A stretch of 64,000 bases of DNA from Gudongella sp049310905. Its GTDB lineage: Bacteria > Bacillota > Clostridia > Tissierellales > Tissierellaceae. The DNA lies in assembly GCF_049310905.1 (NCBI RefSeq), contig NZ_JBMEMN010000015.1, positions 1 to 64,000 on the forward strand, written 5' to 3'. Made by a program: the position numbers and the translations under genes. The notes beneath the pieces are model-generated. The model saw nothing but the letters and a program-made list of their open reading frames with translations. It was not told where the DNA came from and did no database searches. Below are positions 60,588 to 64,000 of this stretch, in pieces (the first letter of the stretch is position 1; each line of letters starts with the position of its first letter).

Positions 60588-61451
60588 TTAAAGAAGCTTC
60601 TCTTTCCACATCTTTCCGGTCTCAGTTACTGCCAAGCCAGCAAGTGAGGTTTCCCTTAAAGTAACAGGCATTGCAAGACCGATGTTATACATTGCACTGA
60701 TAACCTCGTCCCAAGGTACCTTTGTTTCAATACCGGCAAGAGCCATTTCAGCTGCCATAATTGCATTTGAGGCGCCGGCAGCATTTCTCTTAATGCATGG
60801 AACTTCAACTAGTCCAGCCAAAGGATCACAGGTAAGTCCAAGCATATTCTTTAAGGCCAAAGCCATAGCGTGAGCAGCTTGTGTTGGTGTACCGCCTGCC
60901 ATTTCAACAGCTGCAGCTGCTGCCATTGCGCTTGCTGAGCCAATCTCAGCCTGACATCCTCCAGCAGCTCCTGATATAAATGCATTGTTTGCAATTACAA
61001 ATCCAAACGCACCAGCTGTAAAAAGATGCATCATGGTCATCTTATCATCCATGCCCAGCTTTTCCTGCAATGCAAGAACAACAGCTGGAAGAACCCCTGA
61101 TGACCCTGCAGTTGGACTGGCACAGATCAGTCCCATGGATGCATTAACCTCATTTATTGATATTGCATAGGATACAGCCTTTAGAAGGGTTGAATTTGTT
61201 AGGAAATCCCCTTTTTTTATGTATTCATCCATCTTCTTGGCATCGCCACCTGTCATACCTGAATAGGATGTAACACCTTCAAGACCCTTAAGGGCAGAGT
61301 TTTTCATTACCTGGTATTGCTTATCCATTCTTTCAATGACTTCCTCGCGACTTTTTTCTGTCAACACAGACTCTTGTTCAATCATAATCTCATATAATTT
61401 TTTATTCTGATCCTCTGCTTGCTGGACCAGCTCCTGAACGTTCTTAAACAT
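60588..61451 (-). CDS. sdaAA: L-serine dehydratase, iron-sulfur-dependent, alpha subunit
   Basis: A 287-residue catalytic subunit that converts L-serine to pyruvate and ammonia with a 4Fe-4S cluster. The Cys ligands lie in ICASPTAGSSGVLPA (about residue 111) and LTCDPLAGLVEVPC (about 206-219). It lies 13 nt behind the beta subunit on the minus strand. In amino-acid fermenters this step feeds serine into pyruvate metabolism. Confidence 0.94.
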   Translation of the reverse strand: MFKNVQELVQQAEDQNKKLYEIMIEQESVLTEKSREEVIERMDKQYQVMKNSALKGLEGVTSYSGMTGGDAKKMDEYIKKGDFLTNSTLLKAVSYAISINEVNASMGLICASPTAGSSGVLPAVVLALQEKLGMDDKMTMMHLFTAGAFGFVIANNAFISGAAGGCQAEIGSASAMAAAAAVEMAGGTPTQAAHAMALALKNMLGLTCDPLAGLVEVPCIKRNAAGASNAIMAAEMALAGIETKVPWDEVISAMYNIGLAMPVTLRETSLAGLAVTETGKMWKEKLL

Positions 61452-61464
61452 CTATATCACCTCT

Positions 61465-62127
61465 CTATTCGCTAAGGGTAATTACCCTTATTATATTCTC
61501 TTTTTTCGTAATGGCATTGATAAGATTATCTGATACAGGCTGGTCTGTTTCAATTGTCATAAGAGCGATATCACCCTTTTCAATTCTCGAAACATCCATG
61601 CCGCTGATGTTGATTTTATTGGCTGCAAGGGTTGATGCCACCCCAGCGATAGCACCGTAGGCGTCCTTGTGGAATATCAGAATTGCAGGGTTTTCACCGG
61701 ACAGCTTCAGTGGGAATCCGTTAAGTTTTGTAATTCTAACCACACCACCGCCAATTGATATGGCTGCAATGTCAATCTGGTCATCGCCACGGAGAAGAGT
61801 TATCTCCATGGTATTTGGATGCTCAGGAATAGCCTTCTCCTTGATAAATGAAACATCAATGCCCAGCTCTTTAGCCCTAACAAGGGAATCAGGTATCCTT
61901 GGGTCATCAGTCTCGTAATTGAGAATTCCACCAACAACTGCCACATCAGATGCATGACCTTTGTAAGTCTCTGCAAATGATCCGTATAGCCGCACTACGA
62001 TTTTTTCAGGTTGCGCATCAAAAAGCCTTCGTGCAATCTGACCGATTCTTACAGGACCTGCTGTATGTGAACTAGAGGGTCCAACCATTACAGGCCCGAT
62101 GATATCAAATACGCTTCTATATTTCAT
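61465..62127 (-). CDS. sdaAB: L-serine dehydratase, iron-sulfur-dependent, beta subunit
   Basis: A 220-residue beta subunit. It has the N-terminal domain with GPSSSHTAGPVRIG (about residue 16) and a C-terminal ACT domain (about 145-220) containing KDAYGAIAGVASTLAANKINISGM. It pairs with the alpha subunit; the ACT domain is regulatory. It is the first gene of the pair and has a GAGAGGAG site. Confidence 0.94.
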   Translation of the reverse strand: MKYRSVFDIIGPVMVGPSSSHTAGPVRIGQIARRLFDAQPEKIVVRLYGSFAETYKGHASDVAVVGGILNYETDDPRIPDSLVRAKELGIDVSFIKEKAIPEHPNTMEITLLRGDDQIDIAAISIGGGVVRITKLNGFPLKLSGENPAILIFHKDAYGAIAGVASTLAANKINISGMDVSRIEKGDIALMTIETDQPVSDNLINAITKKENIIRVITLSE

Positions 62128-62166
62128 CGTTTCTCTCCTCTCAAATATGTATTGTAGTAACTTATA

Positions 62167-62195
62167 ATTATATCAGATTGGGAAGACTTTTACAC
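62167..62195 (-). promoter_or_regulatory. promoter of sdaAB-sdaAA
   Basis: On the minus strand, an extended -10 TGATATAAT (TATAAT at 62167-62172) with a TGTAAA-like -35 17 bp upstream. It lies about 40 nt before the sdaAB start. Confidence 0.6.
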
Positions 62196-62238
62196 TGCTT
62201 CTTGGTGAAGTGAGGATCAGAAAACGCCAGGTGTCTTC

Positions 62239-63027
62239 TTATTCAAAAAATGTACCATAGTTTATATTCTTAAGGATTCTATCAGCTATGGCTTTGTGAC
62301 CTTCACTATTTGGATGCAAGCCATCAGCTGAGATGAATAATTCTGAATTTAGCTTGAAGAGATCGTATGTGGGAGTGAAAATAGTGTTTTCAAAGGATTC
62401 CACAAGCTTTTGTGTCGAGTGATTCCATTCAATTAGCCAACTGGAATTCTCAGCATTTGAGTCATTGTAATTGAGATTATAGAGACCTAAAAAAACAATG
62501 AAGGCATCCTTGTTTTCTGCTCTGATTTTAGTCAGTACTTCCTTAAGTTGGCTTGTGTAGGTCTCCAGTGTCTCTTGATAGTATTGCGATTTTTGAGCAC
62601 TATCAACTTCTTCAATAGACCTGATGTCATTTCCACCAATGGAAATCAGAATAAGGTTTGCGCTACGAATACCATCGATTGTATTCGGTTCATTGATTTG
62701 TGAAAGGAGCATCGATGTCCTAAGACCTTCCATTGAAATATTGAAAAGGGGTACAGGTTCACCCCTGGCATCTGAAATCGCAGCAGCTATAAGTCCCACA
62801 AAGCCCTGACCATTGATATCACCAGTGCCTCTGGCGAGAGAATCTCCCATGGCAAGTATCGACTTAACATCTAATGGCTCAGGGGAGTTTTCCATGACCA
62901 ATTGTGGTTCTTCAGGGGCTTGATTGACTTCTATGCCAATTTTAATTGATTGTCCAAAACCATAAGCGAAAATTACCAAACCCAGTATTGAAATTATGCT
63001 TATTGTTAACCAAATCATTTTTTTCAT
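62239..63027 (-). CDS. SGNH/GDSL-family hydrolase, membrane-anchored or secreted
   Basis: A 262-residue esterase/lipase-like protein with an N-terminal membrane segment (about 5-24). The four SGNH blocks are visible: GDSLARG (nucleophile Ser, about residue 62), the Gly block in FNISMEGLRTS, GGNDIRS (about 127) and DGLHPNSEGH (catalytic Asp-His, about 238). It probably hydrolyses an acyl ester at the cell surface. It follows the ABC permease gene by 13 nt. Confidence 0.85.
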   Translation of the reverse strand: MKKMIWLTISIISILGLVIFAYGFGQSIKIGIEVNQAPEEPQLVMENSPEPLDVKSILAMGDSLARGTGDINGQGFVGLIAAAISDARGEPVPLFNISMEGLRTSMLLSQINEPNTIDGIRSANLILISIGGNDIRSIEEVDSAQKSQYYQETLETYTSQLKEVLTKIRAENKDAFIVFLGLYNLNYNDSNAENSSWLIEWNHSTQKLVESFENTIFTPTYDLFKLNSELFISADGLHPNSEGHKAIADRILKNINYGTFFE

Positions 63028-63040
63028 CTTCTATATCCTC

Positions 63041-64000
63041 CTATGCCAAAATATCCTTGTGGATAAAGACAATAAATCCAATCACAATGGCACCCAAACT
63101 CCAGCCCAATAAGACTAGAGTTGAAAATATCATGCTCAAGCCCTCCACAATCTGGAAGCTTCCGGAAATATAAGATATTAAGTTAAGGTTGACCGTAAAT
63201 AGATATCGCGTTATCTTCCAATCTGATATGAAAAGACTGAGAAAGCTACCACCAATCAGTGTGGACATCATAATTCCTATTGATGCAGATGTACTTTTTT
63301 CCATGATGGAGATCATCAATGAAAGTGATCCAATAACAAAGGCAACAAAATATCCAATGGAGTAAGACATTAGAAGATATCGCCACTGTGGGATTGTACG
63401 TACTGCAGAAGTGTCCAGTCGGTTCTCTAGCACCCTGAAGCCTGTGATTACAGGTTCATTAAAGCCTGAATAACCAAAAACCACAAGTGCAATTGCATAT
63501 GAAAAAATTGCCATCATGAAAATGACCAACATTTCCAACATAGAAAGTGCAAGCAATTTTGCCATAAGTATACGCCATCGTTTTACTGGTCTTGTGAGGA
63601 TTAGTTTTATTGTACCTGTGTTCATTTCACCGGATACCATGTCTCCTGCCAGCAATATGATTAAAAGAGGTAAAAAAAGAAATATGGATTGTTCCAGAAA
63701 TGCACCCATAAAACGCGCTGCACTGGAATTAATCGGACTCACATCATTTTCAAGGTAGAATCTGAGTTGTTCTGCGCGGACACGTATGGAGGCTTTTCCT
63801 TCATCCGGAATATAGGGGTTGTCAAGTCTTCGTTCCAGATCTATTAGTTGTTGTCCGATTATGTTTTTCCAGTCATCAGTATTTTCAATACCCAGCTGTT
63901 CTGCAACACGGTCTTGGGTTTTAGTTAGGGTATAGTTTTCTCCATAAGCAAAAAGTGAAATTAGTACCATGAGAATTACGGCTATGACGTGGATTCTTTT
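63041..64000 (-). CDS. ABC-2 type permease, 5' end beyond the window
   Basis: At least 319 codons remain open to the window edge. A possible ATG at 63970 lies within the first membrane segment, and upstream codons (RIHVIAVILMVL) continue that segment, so the true start is outside. A large extracellular loop (about the first 80 residues after TM1) and five further segments (from LFLPLLIILLAGDMVSGEMNTGTIKLIL) give the ABC-2 layout. The ATPase gene probably lies just outside. The SGNH hydrolase is co-transcribed; the substrate is unknown. Confidence 0.82.
   Translation of the reverse strand, partial: KRIHVIAVILMVLISLFAYGENYTLTKTQDRVAEQLGIENTDDWKNIIGQQLIDLERRLDNPYIPDEGKASIRVRAEQLRFYLENDVSPINSSAARFMGAFLEQSIFLFLPLLIILLAGDMVSGEMNTGTIKLILTRPVKRWRILMAKLLALSMLEMLVIFMMAIFSYAIALVVFGYSGFNEPVITGFRVLENRLDTSAVRTIPQWRYLLMSYSIGYFVAFVIGSLSLMISIMEKSTSASIGIMMSTLIGGSFLSLFISDWKITRYLFTVNLNLISYISGSFQIVEGLSMIFSTLVLLGWSLGAIVIGFIVFIHKDILA

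Overview
The window looks like chromosome from a low-GC, strictly anaerobic Bacillota of the class Clostridia, probably an amino-acid and organic-acid fermenter. This is inferred from gene content: an aldehyde:ferredoxin oxidoreductase, a two-subunit Fe-S L-serine dehydratase, formate-THF ligase, GatCAB, a TAXI-type TRAP transporter, a flavinylation-motif lipoprotein, strong AGGAGG-type ribosome sites and several TTG starts. No insertion sequence, phage or CRISPR array was found; the right-hand edge cuts one gene.

Layout. 1-2.3 kb: a cold-shock protein (minus), then a questin-oxidase-like protein and a methyltransferase. 2.4-11.2 kb: a purine block (NCS2 purine permease, purC, purE, purF, purM, purN, purH, purD). 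It is controlled by two separate tandem riboswitches, each a guanine aptamer, a PRPP-type ykkC aptamer and one terminator. The first precedes the permease; the second lies between purC and purE, 5 nt after the purC stop. The PurF here has lost key residues of its glutaminase site. 11.4-16 kb: fhs, a YerC-like regulator, and a convergent minus-strand pair (MFS transporter, GDPD). 15.7-24 kb: a MarR/ABC/giant FtsX exporter operon and an ABC-2 operon, followed by a MITE-like non-coding element. 24.5-31 kb: AOR plus a ThiF/MoeB-like enzyme, a long glutamine synthetase, and an FMN-binding lipoprotein with an internal 216-residue duplication.

31.3-47 kb is mostly housekeeping: pcrA, ligA, gatCAB, a dicarboxylate/amino-acid symporter, a HypE-like protein, a cell-wall amidase, a DUF2179 membrane protein, rph, rdgB, a phosphodiesterase and dinB. 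A tRNA operon (Gly-His-Lys-Leu) with a consensus promoter follows. 47.4-50.4 kb holds a HAD protein, a metallophosphoesterase and a secreted protein of unknown function, with dispersed GGGACGG repeats.

50.8-58.5 kb is a metabolic island: a solitary panB, an FMN-dependent alpha-hydroxy-acid dehydrogenase with an N-terminal four-Cys motif, an AEC carrier, a radical SAM/SPASM protein resembling tungsten-oxidoreductase maturases, a 4-OT tautomerase and a TRAP-TAXI uptake system. 58.5-64 kb: divergent kdgK/kdgA, sdaAB-sdaAA, an SGNH hydrolase and a truncated ABC permease. Together the genes suggest import and oxidation of organic acids, with electrons to ferredoxin and flavin carriers and one-carbon units exchanged through THF. 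The most notable items are the doubled guanine-PRPP logic of the purine operon, the glutaminase-defective PurF, the duplicated flavinylated lipoprotein, and the panB island.
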